In this document: positions 1 to 10,093 of the stretch, piece after piece
Numbering within the stretch: position 1 is the first letter of the stretch
Layout: every line of letters starts with the position of its first letter
From: Maritimibacter sp.
GTDB lineage: Bacteria > Pseudomonadota > Alphaproteobacteria > Rhodobacterales > Rhodobacteraceae
Assembly (NCBI GenBank): GCA_002695005.1
Contig: NZNT01000029.1
Span: 248,001-312,000, forward strand
DNA: 64,000 nt
Reading direction: 5' to 3'
Program-made: the position numbers and the translations under genes
Notes under the pieces: model-generated
The model's database searches: none
The model's input: the letters and a program-made list of their open reading frames with translations, nothing else
Told to the model about the DNA's origin: nothing

Positions 1-1
1 G

Positions 2-1606
2 ACCTTCCAGAACTACTTCCGCCTTTACGAAAAGCTCGCCGGCATGACCGGTACCGCCCTCACGGAGGCCGAGGAGTTCGCGGACATCTACGGTCTAGGT
101 GTCGTCGAAGTGCCAACGAACAAACCCATCGCGCGTGAGGATGAGCATGATGCCGTCTATCGCACCACGGGTGAGAAATACGCGGCCATCGTCGAGGAAA
201 TCAAGAAAGCCCATGAGAAGGGCCAGCCGGTCCTTGTCGGCACGACCTCAATCGACAAGTCGGAAATGCTGAGCCAGCTGCTTACCAAGGAGGGGCTGAA
301 GCACAATGTGCTGAACGCCCGACAGCATGAGCAGGAAGCGCAGATCATTGGGGACGCCGGCCGACTTGGCGCCGTGACGATCGCGACGAACATGGCCGGG
401 CGCGGCACGGACATCCAGCTCGGCGGCAACGTCGAGATGAAAGTGCTTCAGGCCCTTGCCGCTGATCCCGAAGCTGAACCGGAAGCGCTGCGCGCGAAGA
501 TGGAGGCCGAGGTCGCGGACGAAAAGGCAAAGGTCCTGGAGGCAGGCGGGCTGTATGTCCTCGCCACCGAACGGCACGAATCCCGCCGGATAGACAACCA
601 GCTGCGCGGTCGGTCCGGCCGTCAGGGCGATCCGGGACGGTCCTCTTTCTTCCTGTCGCTGGAAGATGACCTGATGCGGATTTTCGGGTCTGAACGACTC
701 GATAAGGTTCTTTCCGGCCTCGGCATGAAAGAGGGTGAGGCTATCGTCCACCCGTGGGTCAACAAGTCGCTGGAACGGGCGCAGGCGAAAGTCGAAGGAC
801 GCAATTTCGACATCCGCAAACAGCTCCTCAAGTTCGACGACGTGATGAACGACCAGCGGAAGGTCATCTTCGGCCAGCGGCGGGAAATCATGGAAGCCGA
901 AGATCTTTCGGACGTGGTGCAGGATATGCGCCATCAGGTGATCGACGACCTTGTCACCCAATACATGCCGCCGAAATCCTATGCGGATCAGTGGAACACC
1001 GAGGGGCTCTACGCCGCTATTCTCGAAGACCTGAACCTCGATGTGCCGGTCATGGACTGGGCCGCCGAGGAAGGCGCAGATGACGACACGGTGCGGGAAC
1101 GGCTCTATGCGGCCTCCGACGGTCAGATGTCTGAGAAGGCCGAGGCGTTCGGCGAAGAGACGATGCGCAATATTGAAAAGCAGGTGCTGCTTCAGACCAT
1201 CGACGGTAAGTGGCGCGAGCATCTTTTGACTCTCGAACACCTGCGCTCGGTTGTTGGTTTCCGCGGCTACGCTCAGCGTGATCCCCTGAACGAGTACAAG
1301 ACCGAGAGCTTCCAGCTCTTCGAAGGCATGCTGGACAGCCTGCGCGCCGAGGTTAGCCAGAAACTTGGACAAATCCGCCCGATGACCGAAGATGAGCAGA
1401 AGGCAATGATGGAACAGCTTCAGGCCCAACAGGCCGCGCTCGCCGCTCAAACCGACCAGGCAGAAGCCTCTGGCCCATCGGAACCCGGGTCGGCGCGTGA
1501 GGGGTTCGACGAGAACGACCCCTCGACCTGGGGTAATCCCGGACGCAACGAATCCTGCCCCTGTGGCTCCGGCAAGAAGTTCAAACACTGTCACGGCAAG
1601 GTCTGA
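2..1606 (+). CDS. secA: Protein translocase ATPase subunit SecA, C-terminal part (5' end outside window)
   Basis: SecA is the cytoplasmic ATPase motor that drives unfolded preproteins through SecYEG. The reading frame is open from base 2 and gives about 534 residues, so roughly the first 360-370 residues of a normal ~900-residue SecA lie upstream of the window. Visible are the end of the first motor domain (ending in AGMTGTA), the second helicase domain with [10 protein letters not shown] and RGRSGRQGD, the helical scaffold/wing region, and the C-terminal zinc-binding tail [14 protein letters not shown] that binds SecB and lipids. The tail is intact, so the gene is probably functional. A strong terminator follows within 30 bases, and the next gene has its own ribosome site, so secA ends its transcription unit here. 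Confidence 0.98.
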   Translation, partial: TFQNYFRLYEKLAGMTGTALTEAEEFADIYGLGVVEVPTNKPIAREDEHDAVYRTTGEKYAAIVEEIKKAHEKGQPVLVGTTSIDKSEMLSQLLTKEGLKHNVLNARQHEQEAQIIGDAGRLGAVTIATNMAGRGTDIQLGGNVEMKVLQALAADPEAEPEALRAKMEAEVADEKAKVLEAGGLYVLATERHESRRIDNQLRGRSGRQGDPGRSSFFLSLEDDLMRIFGSERLDKVLSGLGMKEGEAIVHPWVNKSLERAQAKVEGRNFDIRKQLLKFDDVMNDQRKVIFGQRREIMEAEDLSDVVQDMRHQVIDDLVTQYMPPKSYADQWNTEGLYAAILEDLNLDVPVMDWAAEEGADDDTVRERLYAASDGQMSEKAEAFGEETMRNIEKQVLLQTIDGKWREHLLTLEHLRSVVGFRGYAQRDPLNEYKTESFQLFEGMLDSLRAEVSQKLGQIRPMTEDEQKAMMEQLQAQQAALAAQTDQAEASGPSEPGSAREGFDENDPSTWGNPGRNESCPCGSGKKFKHCHGKV

Positions 1607-1632
1607 ACGGCCCGATTCAGGCGAAGATTTGA

Positions 1633-1658
1633 CAAAAGGGGCCTTTGGGCCCTTTTTT
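1633..1658 (+). terminator. Rho-independent terminator of secA
   Basis: Perfect inverted repeat AAGGGGCC / GGGCCCTT-type stem with a 3-base TTT loop, followed by a run of six T. It starts 27 bases after the secA stop codon. Confidence 0.85.
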
Positions 1659-1778
1659 CGTTGATGATTCAGAATTGAAAGGAAATCGAAACGATCCGTT
1701 TCCGGTCATTTTTTATTCATTCTATCGTCCTATTGCCTTGCGAATGTGTCCCCTGAACGTGGGAAAGGACATCTCGCC

Positions 1779-3077
1779 ATGCTGGATAAGATCCAGAACA
1801 TCTCGACACGGCTCGACAAGAAACGGGTCTATACCGCCATCGGAGCGCTCGTTGTGGCGCTGGCCACCGGCCATGTCATGCAGCGGACCGTAAGCCAGCC
1901 GAACGTCGTGTTTGATATGCCGTCGCAACAGGCTGCTGTGACGCAGGCGGCCGTGTCTCCTCCCACCGCGCCCGTTGAAGTGGCGGAAGCAGCGCCTGAA
2001 CCGCTTCCGGTGCCCCAGAACGTGCCGGAGATCGAGGATGTGACCAAAGCGGACATCGCGCCGGCGACCGATCCCATCGCTTCCATTCCAGAACCTGTGG
2101 CGCCCGAACCCCCGGCGCCGAACATGGTGGCCGAGGTTGCGGAGCCGGCGGTTGCCGACCCCATCTTGGACCAAGCTCCGCAAGCCGATGTTGCCCCTCT
2201 TCCGGTGAAAACCGCGGATGACGAGGCCAGCTTCGCGGACTTGCTGCCTGACGAACCTCGGGTTGCGGAGCCCGAAGACTTTCGTGTCGCCGAGGTGACG
2301 CGCGCAGCGGCGGACGACGGCCTTCCGATGCCGGATCTTGGCGAGCCGATCTTTGACGTGTCGCCGGCTGACGTGACGCCGACTCCGATGGCCCCCCAGA
2401 CGACGGACGCCTGTGACCCGGCGTTGGATGCAAGCGCCATGGTGGGTGCCATGATCTATATCGACCTCAAAGCGTCCTGCGACGCTGGCGCAGAAGTCGA
2501 ATTCAACCACGCGGGACTTCGCTTCACGGAAACGCTGGACGAGGCGGGCAAGCTTTCCGTCATGCTCCCCGCAATGCAGTCCGATGCAAAGGTCGAGGTT
2601 GTTATTGAAGGCCACGCCACGCCTATTGCCGCGAACGTCACGATCACGGATATGGCCGATTTCGACCGTGTCGCGCTCGTCTGGCAAGGCGGCACCGGTC
2701 TCCAGCTACATGCGATGGAGAACGGCGCAACCTATGGCGAGGCGGGACACATCTGGGCCGAGGAACCGGGGTTCCCGACCCGAGCTTCGGATGGCGACGG
2801 CGGTTTTATCACCGTACTGGGTTCGACGATGGGCGGCTACGCGGCTGATGTTTATACCTATCCGGTGTCGATGCCGGCGGCACCGGCAGTGTCCATTGAA
2901 GCCCAAGTGCTCGAGACGACCTGCGGCGGACCGATCCTTGGCGAATACCTGCGCTCGGTTTCCGATGGCGCTCCGAAAGTGACTCAGGTCGGTATGATCG
3001 TTCCGGCCTGCGATGCGGTCGGCGAATATCTGGTGTTGAAAAACCTGCCCCAAGACCTGACAATCGCCCGGAACTGA
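1779..3077 (+). CDS. Conserved hypothetical membrane-anchored protein downstream of secA
   Basis: Function not recognised. The ATG at 1779 is preceded by GGAAAGGA at a good distance; a GTG at 1746 would add 11 residues but has no ribosome site. The 432-residue product has a short cytoplasmic N-terminus, one transmembrane segment at about residues 18-35 (AIGALVVALATGHVM), a low-complexity region rich in Pro, Ala, Glu and Val up to about residue 210 that probably spans the periplasm, and a folded C-terminal half with beta-rich character. The arrangement is that of an inner-membrane-tethered periplasmic protein. Similar proteins next to secA are sometimes labelled translocase in databases, but nothing in the sequence supports that. 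It is followed after 58 bases by another exported protein and could be cotranscribed with it. Confidence 0.75.
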   Translation: MLDKIQNISTRLDKKRVYTAIGALVVALATGHVMQRTVSQPNVVFDMPSQQAAVTQAAVSPPTAPVEVAEAAPEPLPVPQNVPEIEDVTKADIAPATDPIASIPEPVAPEPPAPNMVAEVAEPAVADPILDQAPQADVAPLPVKTADDEASFADLLPDEPRVAEPEDFRVAEVTRAAADDGLPMPDLGEPIFDVSPADVTPTPMAPQTTDACDPALDASAMVGAMIYIDLKASCDAGAEVEFNHAGLRFTETLDEAGKLSVMLPAMQSDAKVEVVIEGHATPIAANVTITDMADFDRVALVWQGGTGLQLHAMENGATYGEAGHIWAEEPGFPTRASDGDGGFITVLGSTMGGYAADVYTYPVSMPAAPAVSIEAQVLETTCGGPILGEYLRSVSDGAPKVTQVGMIVPACDAVGEYLVLKNLPQDLTIARN

Positions 3078-3135
3078 CAGCGAGCCCTTCGGCTCGTAGG
3101 AAGTGGGTGCAGGGTTTGGGTGCGGGGCAGACACC

Positions 3136-4695
3136 ATGAAAAAGCTTTGTGCGGCGATTTGCGCCGCACTTCTCCTTTCCTCTGTACCCGTGCCCATGAT
3201 GGCAGACGACGTGACGCTCACGTCACGCGATGGTTCCGTCGAAATCTCGGGCGTTTTGCTTGGCTACGACGGCCAGTTCTATCGCGTCGATACGGAATAC
3301 GGCGTACTGACGGTTGACGGCTCAGGGGTAAGCTGCGCGGGGCCGGCATGCCCCAACCTCATCTCTTACACTGCGGACATCACCATTTCCGGTGAAGCCG
3401 AAATCGGTGCGACGCTGATGGCGGCACTGATCGAAGCCTTCGGCATGTCGGAAAACTACGCAGTGACACGAGAGGAAAGCGCGGGCGTCGGGCCGGTCTA
3501 TGCCTTCTATGACAATGACAACCCGGTGCCCGCCGCGCGTTTCACCATCCGACAGACAACCTCGGCCGAAGGCTTCGCAGATCTTCTGGGAGAAGAGGCC
3601 GACATGGTCCTGTCCCTGCGCGAACCGACACGTGCTGAACGGCTCATGGCGCGGGATGCAGGGCTTGGAGATCTCGACGCGGTGCGGCAATCGAGGGTGA
3701 TCGCGCTCGACGCCCTCGTTCCCATCGTGAATGCAGATAATCCGGTGCGACGGCTGGGGATCGAGACGCTTGCTCGTCTTTATGCCGGAGAGATCGAGCG
3801 CTGGGCTGAACTCGGCGGCGAGGAAGCCCCGATCACGCTTTATTTGCGCGACCCCGACGCTGGATTTGGAATGGCCTTCGCGCGGGACGTCGTCTTGGCA
3901 CAAGAACGCGAAATTTCGGACCGGGTTCTGACCAAGGCCTCCAACATTGGAGTTACGGGCGCCGTGGAAGAGGACCCATTCGGGATCGGCATCGCCAGTT
4001 TCTCTCGACCCGGCCTGAACGAAATCCTCACCTTGACGGGTGACTGCGCTTTTGAGATCGCACCAAGTCAGCAGGCGATCAAGGCAGGGGATTACCCGCT
4101 GTCCGCACCGATCTATCTTTACCGCCCCGCAATCCGCCTGCCGCAGATTGGACGGGACTTCATGCGATACCTTCGGTCGCCGGGCGCCGGGTGGGTGATC
4201 CAGCGTATTGGTCTGGTCGATCAGGAGATTGACGAAATCCCGTTCTCGGTTCAGGGCACGCGCCTCGCCAACGCAATTGCGCAGGCGGGCCAAGAGGTCG
4301 GTCTGACTGAGTTGCAGCGTATGGTTGCGGCCATGGACGGGATGCGGCGGCTCTCGCTCACCTACCGGTTCAAAGGGGGCTCGACGGCACTTGATGCGCC
4401 CTCACGTTCGAACGTGGCTCTTCTGGCCGATGCGCTCGAGGGCGGGAGCTTCGACGGGCGTCGGCTGAAATTCGTCGGGTTCTCAGACGGGCAGGGTGCC
4501 GCCGCCCTTAACAACCGCTTGGCGGCGAGACGGGCGGAAGCTGTACGACGCGCGGTGATCGAGGCGGCGGAAACGTTCGACCCGGACCGTGTCGCCATCG
4601 AAACCGAGGCTTTTGGCGAAGCTCTGCCCATGGCTTGTGACGACTCGGACTGGGGTCGTCGCATCAACCGACGCGTCGAAGTCTGGGTTGAATAG
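3136..4695 (+). CDS. Periplasmic PstS-like substrate-binding domain fused to OmpA-like domain
   Basis: The 519-residue product starts at ATG 3136 with a classical signal peptide (MKKLCAAICAALLLSS...) and a likely cleavage after MMA. Residues about 80-350 resemble the PBP-like domain of phosphate-binding proteins (ITISGEAEIGATLM, later LSAPIYLYRPAIRLP), and the last ~120 residues form an OmpA-type peptidoglycan-binding domain (FVGFSDGQGAAALNNRLAARR, ending GRRINRRVEVWVE). The usual TGSTTVxP-type phosphate loop is altered, so the ligand may not be phosphate. No pst transporter genes are adjacent. I infer a cell-wall-associated sensor or scavenging protein. It converges with radC with only 8 bases between the stops. 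Confidence 0.8.
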   Translation: MKKLCAAICAALLLSSVPVPMMADDVTLTSRDGSVEISGVLLGYDGQFYRVDTEYGVLTVDGSGVSCAGPACPNLISYTADITISGEAEIGATLMAALIEAFGMSENYAVTREESAGVGPVYAFYDNDNPVPAARFTIRQTTSAEGFADLLGEEADMVLSLREPTRAERLMARDAGLGDLDAVRQSRVIALDALVPIVNADNPVRRLGIETLARLYAGEIERWAELGGEEAPITLYLRDPDAGFGMAFARDVVLAQEREISDRVLTKASNIGVTGAVEEDPFGIGIASFSRPGLNEILTLTGDCAFEIAPSQQAIKAGDYPLSAPIYLYRPAIRLPQIGRDFMRYLRSPGAGWVIQRIGLVDQEIDEIPFSVQGTRLANAIAQAGQEVGLTELQRMVAAMDGMRRLSLTYRFKGGSTALDAPSRSNVALLADALEGGSFDGRRLKFVGFSDGQGAAALNNRLAARRAEAVRRAVIEAAETFDPDRVAIETEAFGEALPMACDDSDWGRRINRRVEVWVE

Positions 4696-4703
4696 AGCCT
4701 GTT

Positions 4704-5477
4704 TCACCTCAGATAGCCGTCAGACCGGAAGCTGACCTCCCGGGATTTACCAATCACGATATGGTCGTGCAGCGAAATCTCGAGTGCTTCGGCGGCGGAG
4801 CGCACCCGTTCAGTCATCTGTATGTCATCCTGAGAGGGTGTTGGATCGCCCGAAGGGTGATTGTGCACCAAAATCAACGCTGAGGCTCCAAGTTCCAATG
4901 CCCGCTTGACGACTTCGCGCGGATAGACCGGAACGTGGCCGATTGTCCCTTCAGCCACCGCCTCGTCCGCGATGAGCGTATTTTTGCGGTCGAGGTAGAG
5001 GATTCGGAACTGCTCGGTTTCCCGGTGGCTCATGGTTGTGTGGCAATAGTCGAGAAGCTGCTGCCAGGACGACACAACTTGCCGTCCCATGACGCGCGCA
5101 CGCGATAGTCGATGGGCGGCGGCTTCCACGATCTTCAGTTCTTGGATCACGGCATCGCCCACGCCATGCAATTCCTTCAACCGAGCGGGGCTTGCCGAAA
5201 GTACACCATTGAAATCCCCGAAGCGGTCGAGGAGACGCCGCGCGAGCGGCTTTACGTCCTGCCGCGGGATGGCGCGGAACAAGACCAACTCCAGCATTTC
5301 GTAATCCGGAAGCGCGCGTGAGCCACCGGACATGAACCGCTCCCGCAGACGCGCCCGGTGATCCTTGATGTAGGACGGAAGCCGCGCCTTTGTGCCCGCA
5401 ACAGGCTCCGGCTGCGCTTCGTCCGGCTCAAACAGTGGGAGGGCCATTTCGGCCATATGCGACACAGGCTGGGACAT
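4704..5477 (-). CDS. radC: RadC family JAB/MPN-domain protein
   Basis: The 257-residue protein has the RadC layout: an N-terminal helix-hairpin-helix region (residues about 50-115, including LKELHGVGDAVIQELK) and a C-terminal JAMM/MPN domain with the metal-binding signature HNHPSGDPTPSQDD at about residues 204-217. RadC proteins are widespread; the old role in DNA repair has not held up and the actual activity is unclear. There are alternative starts at Met8 and Met11; the first is kept because a well-formed upstream region precedes it. It is divergent from nothing nearby; dnaJ ends about 50 bases upstream on the same strand. Confidence 0.9.
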   Translation of the reverse strand: MSQPVSHMAEMALPLFEPDEAQPEPVAGTKARLPSYIKDHRARLRERFMSGGSRALPDYEMLELVLFRAIPRQDVKPLARRLLDRFGDFNGVLSASPARLKELHGVGDAVIQELKIVEAAAHRLSRARVMGRQVVSSWQQLLDYCHTTMSHRETEQFRILYLDRKNTLIADEAVAEGTIGHVPVYPREVVKRALELGASALILVHNHPSGDPTPSQDDIQMTERVRSAAEALEISLHDHIVIGKSREVSFRSDGYLR

Positions 5478-5527
5478 GGGCCCAGCCTGCGATGAGTCGG
5501 TGAATCAACGGTTAACAGAAGCCGTTG

Positions 5528-6679
5528 TCAGCCCTTCATCCCGTCCCAGAAGCTCTTGACCTTGGTAAAGAAGCTGTGGCTTTCCGGATTGTTCTCTTCC
5601 GACAGCTTCTCAAACTCCTTCAAGAGTTCCTTTTGCTTGCCGGTCAGGTTCACCGGGGTTTCGACGGCGAGCTCGATATACATGTCGCCATGGCCGCCAC
5701 CACGCAAGGCAGGCATCCCCTTGCTCCTCAGGCGCATCTGGCGTCCGGACTGCGACCCAGCGGGTATTTTTACCCGCGACCGACCCCCATCGATGGTCGG
5801 GACTTCGATATCGCCGCCCATCGCCGCCGAGGTCATCGAGACCGGGACGCGGCAATGAAGGTGAACACCGTCACGCTCGAACAGCGGGTGCTCGGTCACT
5901 TGAATGAAGATATAAAGGTCGCCCGAAGGACCGCCCCGCATTCCTGCCTCGCCTTCGCCGGCAAGCCGAATGCGCGTACCCGTCTCGACACCTGCCGGGA
6001 TGTTGACCGAAAGCGCGCGTTCTTTTTCGACACGGCCTTGGCCATGGCAGGTCTTGCACGGGTTCTTGATCATCTGGCCCATGCCCTGACAGGTCGGGCA
6101 GGTCCGTTCGACGGTGAAAAAGCCTTGCTGAGCGCGCACCTTGCCCATGCCCGAGCATGTCGGGCAGGCGGTCGGTTCGGCCCCGGATTCCGCGCCGGTG
6201 CCGTCGCAGGTGTCACACATCACCGACGTCGGGACGTTTATCGTTTTCTGAAGGCCCTCATACGCCTCTTCCAGCGTTACGCGCATGTTGTAGCGCAGGT
6301 CAGAGCCACGCGTGGCCCGGGTGCGCCCGCCGCCGCCGCGACCTCCCATGAAGTCGCCGAACAGGTCGTCGAACACATCCGAAAATGCGCTGGCAAAGTC
6401 GCCTTGCTGACCGTAACCGGGGCCACCCGGTCTCGGGCCACCGCCCATCCCGCCTTCGAACGCAGCGTGCCCGAACCGGTCGTAAGCTGCCTTCTTTTCG
6501 GGGTCTTTCAGGACGTCGTATGCCTCGTTCGCTTCCTTGAACTGGCTTTCGGCATCGGGTTTGTCGGCGTTCCGGTCCGGGTGGAGTTCCTTGGCCTTCG
6601 TGCGGTAGGCCTTTTTGATCTCATCCGCCGATGCGCCTTTCGCGATTCCGAGAACCTCGTAATAATCACGTTTCGACAT
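5528..6679 (-). CDS. dnaJ: Co-chaperone DnaJ (Hsp40)
   Basis: DnaJ delivers unfolded clients to DnaK and stimulates its ATPase. The 383-residue protein is of full type I layout: J domain with the HPD motif ([12 protein letters not shown]) at about residue 33, a Gly/Phe/Arg-rich linker (residues ~75-130), four CxxCxGxG zinc repeats ([32 protein letters not shown]) at about 145-205, and C-terminal substrate-binding domains. It lies 78 bases downstream of dnaK on the same strand, with a stable hairpin between them, the usual dnaKJ operon. Confidence 0.98.
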   Translation of the reverse strand: MSKRDYYEVLGIAKGASADEIKKAYRTKAKELHPDRNADKPDAESQFKEANEAYDVLKDPEKKAAYDRFGHAAFEGGMGGGPRPGGPGYGQQGDFASAFSDVFDDLFGDFMGGRGGGGRTRATRGSDLRYNMRVTLEEAYEGLQKTINVPTSVMCDTCDGTGAESGAEPTACPTCSGMGKVRAQQGFFTVERTCPTCQGMGQMIKNPCKTCHGQGRVEKERALSVNIPAGVETGTRIRLAGEGEAGMRGGPSGDLYIFIQVTEHPLFERDGVHLHCRVPVSMTSAAMGGDIEVPTIDGGRSRVKIPAGSQSGRQMRLRSKGMPALRGGGHGDMYIELAVETPVNLTGKQKELLKEFEKLSEENNPESHSFFTKVKSFWDGMKG

Positions 6680-6709
6680 GGATCGTATTCCCCTGATCAG
6701 GAACGCGAA

Positions 6710-6740
6710 GGCCGGTCCGTCCGTTGCAGACGGACCGGCC
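6710..6740 (-). terminator. Intercistronic hairpin between dnaK and dnaJ
   Basis: A perfect 12-bp inverted repeat, GGCCGGTCCGTC and its complement GACGGACCGGCC, around a 7-base loop. On the coding (minus) strand it is followed only by TTCG rather than a T tract, so it is more likely an attenuator or mRNA-stability hairpin that makes dnaJ less abundant than dnaK than a full terminator. Confidence 0.6.
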
Positions 6741-6757
6741 CAATCGCGTCGTGGGTC

Positions 6758-8668
6758 TTACGACCGCTTGTCGTCGTCGAGGTCTTCGAAGTCGGCGTCA
6801 ACGATATCATCGTCCACGCTCGACGGACCGTCCTCGGATTCGGCTTCGCCCGATTCCTCGGACTGCTGCGACTTGTAGATCGCTTCGCCGAGTTTCATCG
6901 ACGCCTCGGTGACGTTCTGGATGCCCGACTTGATCTTGTCGGGATTGTCGCCTTCCAGTTCGTCCTTGAGCGCCGCGATGGCGAGCTCGATCGCCTCGAC
7001 CGTGGTCGGATCGACCTTGTCGGCATGCTCTTCAAGCGCCTTCTCGGTCGAATGGATCAGGCTTTCCGCCTGGTTCTTGGCCTCGACGAGCTCGCGACGA
7101 CCCTTGTCGGCCTCCGCGTTCTCTTCGGCGTCCTGAACCATCTGGTTGATCTCGTCGTCGGACAGACCGCCAGACGCCTGAATCGTGATCTTCTGCTCCT
7201 TGTTGGTGCCCTTGTCTTTGGCCCCAACTGACACGATGCCGTTGGCGTCGATGTCGAAGGTCACTTCGATCTGCGGCATGCCGCGCGGTGCCGGCGGGAT
7301 GTCTTCCAGGTTGAACTGGCCGAGCATCTTGTTGTCCGACGCCATTTCGCGCTCACCTTGGAATACGCGGATCGTCACGGCGTTCTGGTTGTCTTCCGCA
7401 GTCGAGAAGATCTGCGACTTCTTGGTCGGGATCGTCGTGTTGCGGTCGATCAAACGGGTGAAGACACCGCCGAGCGTTTCGATGCCGAGCGACAGCGGGG
7501 TTACGTCGAGCAGCACGACGTCTTTCACGTCACCTTGCAGAACCCCGGCCTGAATGGCGGCGCCCATGGCGACCACTTCGTCCGGGTTGACGCCCTTGTG
7601 GGGTTCTTTCCCGAAGAACTTGGTCACCTCTTCGATGACTTTCGGCATCCGGGTCTGACCACCGACAAGAATGACCTCGTCGATCTCATCCTTGGAGACG
7701 CCCGCGTCCTTGAGAGCGGCCTGACACGGCTTGAGCGAGTTCTTCACCAGATCGCCCACGAGGCTTTCAAGCTTCGCGCGGGTCAGCTTCATCACCATGT
7801 GAAGCGGCTGACCGTCGGACCCCATCGAGATGAACGGCTGGTTGATCTCGGTCTGGCTCGACGACGAAAGCTCGATCTTGGCCTTCTCGGCCGCTTCTTT
7901 GAGGCGCTGAAGCGCCATCTTGTCTTTCGTCAGGTCGACGTTGTTCTCTTTCTTGAACTCGTCGGCGAGGTAATGAACGATCCGCATGTCGAAGTCTTCA
8001 CCACCGAGAAACGTATCCCCGTTGGTCGATTTCACCTCGAACAGGCCGTCGTCGATCTCAAGGATCGTGACGTCGAACGTGCCGCCGCCAAGGTCGTAGA
8101 CGGCGATCGTCTTGGACTCTTTCTTGTCGAGGCCATAGGCCAGTGCGGCCGCGGTCGGTTCGTTGATAATCCGCAGAACTTCCAAGCCGGCGATCTTGCC
8201 GGCGTCCTTGGTGGCCTGACGCTGTGCGTCGTTGAAGTAGGCCGGGACCGTGATGACGGCCTGATCGACCTTTTCACCAAGGTAGCTTTCAGCGGTTTCC
8301 TTCATTTTCTGCAGGATGAAGGCCGAAATCTGCGAGGGAGAGTATTTCTCGCCCGCGGCTTCGACCCACGCGTCGCCGTTGCCACCGTCGACGATAGCGT
8401 AGGGGACGAGTTTCCGGTCCTTTTCGACGGCAGCGTCGCCCACGCGACGGCCGATGAGACGTTTCACTGCGAAAACGGTGTTGTCGGGGTTCGTGACTGC
8501 CTGCCGTTTGGCCGGCTGGCCCACGAGTCGTTCGTCATCCTTGAAGGCGACGATGGAGGGCGTCGTGCGCGCACCTTCCGAGTTTTCGATGACCCGCGCT
8601 TGCGAGCCGTCCATGATGGCGACACAGGAGTTGGTGGTCCCCAGGTCGATACCAATAACTTTGCCCAT
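6758..8668 (-). CDS. dnaK: Chaperone DnaK (Hsp70)
   Basis: DnaK is the ATP-driven Hsp70 chaperone of the cytoplasm. The start [20 protein letters not shown] at 8668 is preceded by AGAGAGG; longer upstream reading has no support. The 636-residue length is typical. Seen are the ATPase phosphate-1 loop (IDLGTTNS), [17 protein letters not shown], the phosphate-2 loop ([14 protein letters not shown]), the linker [12 protein letters not shown], the substrate-binding domain and an acidic C-terminal tail ([20 protein letters not shown]). It heads a dnaK-dnaJ operon and has a heat-shock-type promoter about 110 bases upstream. The alkB-like gene is divergent from it. Confidence 0.99.
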   Translation of the reverse strand: MGKVIGIDLGTTNSCVAIMDGSQARVIENSEGARTTPSIVAFKDDERLVGQPAKRQAVTNPDNTVFAVKRLIGRRVGDAAVEKDRKLVPYAIVDGGNGDAWVEAAGEKYSPSQISAFILQKMKETAESYLGEKVDQAVITVPAYFNDAQRQATKDAGKIAGLEVLRIINEPTAAALAYGLDKKESKTIAVYDLGGGTFDVTILEIDDGLFEVKSTNGDTFLGGEDFDMRIVHYLADEFKKENNVDLTKDKMALQRLKEAAEKAKIELSSSSQTEINQPFISMGSDGQPLHMVMKLTRAKLESLVGDLVKNSLKPCQAALKDAGVSKDEIDEVILVGGQTRMPKVIEEVTKFFGKEPHKGVNPDEVVAMGAAIQAGVLQGDVKDVVLLDVTPLSLGIETLGGVFTRLIDRNTTIPTKKSQIFSTAEDNQNAVTIRVFQGEREMASDNKMLGQFNLEDIPPAPRGMPQIEVTFDIDANGIVSVGAKDKGTNKEQKITIQASGGLSDDEINQMVQDAEENAEADKGRRELVEAKNQAESLIHSTEKALEEHADKVDPTTVEAIELAIAALKDELEGDNPDKIKSGIQNVTEASMKLGEAIYKSQQSEESGEAESEDGPSSVDDDIVDADFEDLDDDKRS

Positions 8669-8776
8669 GCTCTTTTCCTCTCTTTGGCGATGTGTTGGGC
8701 TCAGGCCCAAACGGCACCTTCGCCCGATCCCATAGGGTCGACCGAAGAGAGTGAACCTCTCTCCGGCGTCTGGGCG

Positions 8777-8806
8777 TATATAAGGAGGGGAAATCGGGCC
8801 TGCAAG
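8777..8806 (-). promoter_or_regulatory. Probable sigma-32 heat-shock promoter of dnaK
   Basis: On the minus strand CTTGCA (8806-8801), a 16-base spacer and CTTATATA (8784-8777) resemble the alphaproteobacterial RpoH pattern CTTG...CYTATNT. It lies about 110 bases upstream of the dnaK start codon, in the expected place. No CIRCE repeat (TTAGCACTC-N9-GAGTGCTAA) is visible here. Confidence 0.5.
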
Positions 8807-8885
8807 GCAGCGAAAACCGTGATTGGCCCGAAAAAATGGACTCGTTTTCAAGGTTTTGGAAATGGATGCGAAAGGAAACCGGGCG

Positions 8886-9488
8886 ATGCCCGATCTTACC
8901 GTTGGTGGCGCTGGGGTGTTTCGCAACTATCTGGCGTCCGACGCGCAGGCTTCGGTCGTCGATGACCTGCGAGATGTGGTGGCCGCAGCGCCCCTGTTTT
9001 CGCCCGAAACGCGCTGGGGCAAGGCGATGTCCGTGCGCATGACGTCGGCCGGAAAGTACGGCTGGTTCTCCGACCGGCGCGGGTATCGTTACGAGCCGCG
9101 CCATCCTTCAGGCGTCGACTGGCCGCCGGTCCCAGAATCGATCTTGGCGATCTGGCATGGTGTGACGGGGCTGGAGCGGGGACCCGACTGCTGCCTCGTG
9201 AATTTCTACGGAGAAGGTGCGAGAATGGGCTTGCACCAGGACAAGGACGAGGCAGATTTCAACTGGCCCGTGGTGTCGGTGAGTCTTGGCGACGATGGCT
9301 TGTTCCGGATTGGCGGGGCCGAGCGCAAAGGCAGTACGCAGTCGTTGTGGCTGTCGTCGGGGGACGTTCTGGTGCTCGGCGGTGAGGCGCGGCTCGCCTA
9401 TCACGGGGTGGACCGCATTCGCTTCGGAACCTCCCAGCTCCTTAATGAAGGCGGTCGGATCAACCTGACAATGCGGGTTGTGGATTAG
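8886..9488 (+). CDS. alkB: AlkB-family 2-oxoglutarate/Fe(II) DNA/RNA demethylase
   Basis: AlkB proteins remove 1-methyladenine and 3-methylcytosine lesions by oxidative demethylation. ATG 8886 is chosen because AAAGGA precedes it by 9 bases; a farther upstream ATG gives a non-homologous extension. The 200-residue protein is close to E. coli AlkB (216). The iron ligands are seen in GLHQDKDE (H-x-D) and YHGVDRI (distal His), and the 2-oxoglutarate arginine in NLTMRVVD near the C-terminus; NFYG precedes the H-x-D motif as in the family. It is a lone gene, without ada, and its stop overlaps the convergent stop of the SH3-domain gene by four bases. Confidence 0.92.
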   Translation: MPDLTVGGAGVFRNYLASDAQASVVDDLRDVVAAAPLFSPETRWGKAMSVRMTSAGKYGWFSDRRGYRYEPRHPSGVDWPPVPESILAIWHGVTGLERGPDCCLVNFYGEGARMGLHQDKDEADFNWPVVSVSLGDDGLFRIGGAERKGSTQSLWLSSGDVLVLGGEARLAYHGVDRIRFGTSQLLNEGGRINLTMRVVD

Positions 9489-10093
9489 TTCTGGAGCGAA
9501 CAGCAGCCGGAGAACATGAAATGCCCGCCGTTGCCGGAGCGCAGAAAGTCGATCCGCCAACCGTACTGCCGGTCCGACATTCCGTCCGAACACGCCTCGC
9601 GCGATACGAAACCGGTGATGTCGCCCGCCACGATGGCGCCGCGCGGGCTCCAGGGCACCGTGCCTTCGTATTCGATCTCCTGCACAAGCGGATCCGCGTC
9701 CATGCCGGGATCGGTGAAGGTCACCTGCCCCTGGCCGATCTCCAGTGACCAGAAGGGTTCGGTCCCGCCGCAGAAAAGGGGCACGGGCAGTTTCGAAACC
9801 GGGTTTTGTCCCGGTTGCCGGCTCATGTAGGCCATCGACACCCAGCCGGCGCCTTCGCCGATATTGATGCGACCCCATTTGCGATCACCGTCGAACGCCA
9901 GAACCTCGATCCCGTCGCGCTCCGGCCCGAGTTCGTCCAACACCGGAGCGTTCACGGTCGGCCCCGCACGCACGTTCAGCGTATCGTTAGACGCGACGCC
10001 AGAGACATCATAGAGCGCGGGCAGGTCAAAAGACTCCTGCGCGGCAAGCAAGCTTGGCGCGACGAACGCAAGGAGGAGTGCCAGCATTCTCAT
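9485..10093 (-). CDS. Exported SH3-domain protein
   Basis: A 202-residue protein with a signal peptide (MRMLALLLAFVAPSLLAAQ) followed by a bacterial SH3 domain (about residues 30-95, with TLNVRAGPTVNAPVLDEL and WGRINIGEGAGWVS) and a C-terminal domain of about 90 residues (LFCGGTEPFWSLEIGQG...) resembling COG3650-type periplasmic proteins, with a cysteine pair near the end (FSGCCSL). SH3b domains usually bind peptidoglycan or peptides. The start codon overlaps the stop of the upstream ABC permease (ATGA), so the two are translationally coupled; why a polysaccharide-type permease is paired with it is unknown. Confidence 0.75.
   Translation of the reverse strand: MRMLALLLAFVAPSLLAAQESFDLPALYDVSGVASNDTLNVRAGPTVNAPVLDELGPERDGIEVLAFDGDRKWGRINIGEGAGWVSMAYMSRQPGQNPVSKLPVPLFCGGTEPFWSLEIGQGQVTFTDPGMDADPLVQEIEYEGTVPWSPRGAIVAGDITGFVSREACSDGMSDRQYGWRIDFLRSGNGGHFMFSGCCSLQN

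Noticed and set aside
5525-7231. 568-codon frame opposite dnaJ and dnaK
   Set aside because: Antisense shadow in high-GC DNA; no ribosome site and no protein-like composition.
8669-8926. Long N-terminal extension of dnaK
   Set aside because: The usual [14 protein letters not shown] start at 8668 with ribosome site is clear, and the heat-shock promoter lies inside the would-be extension.
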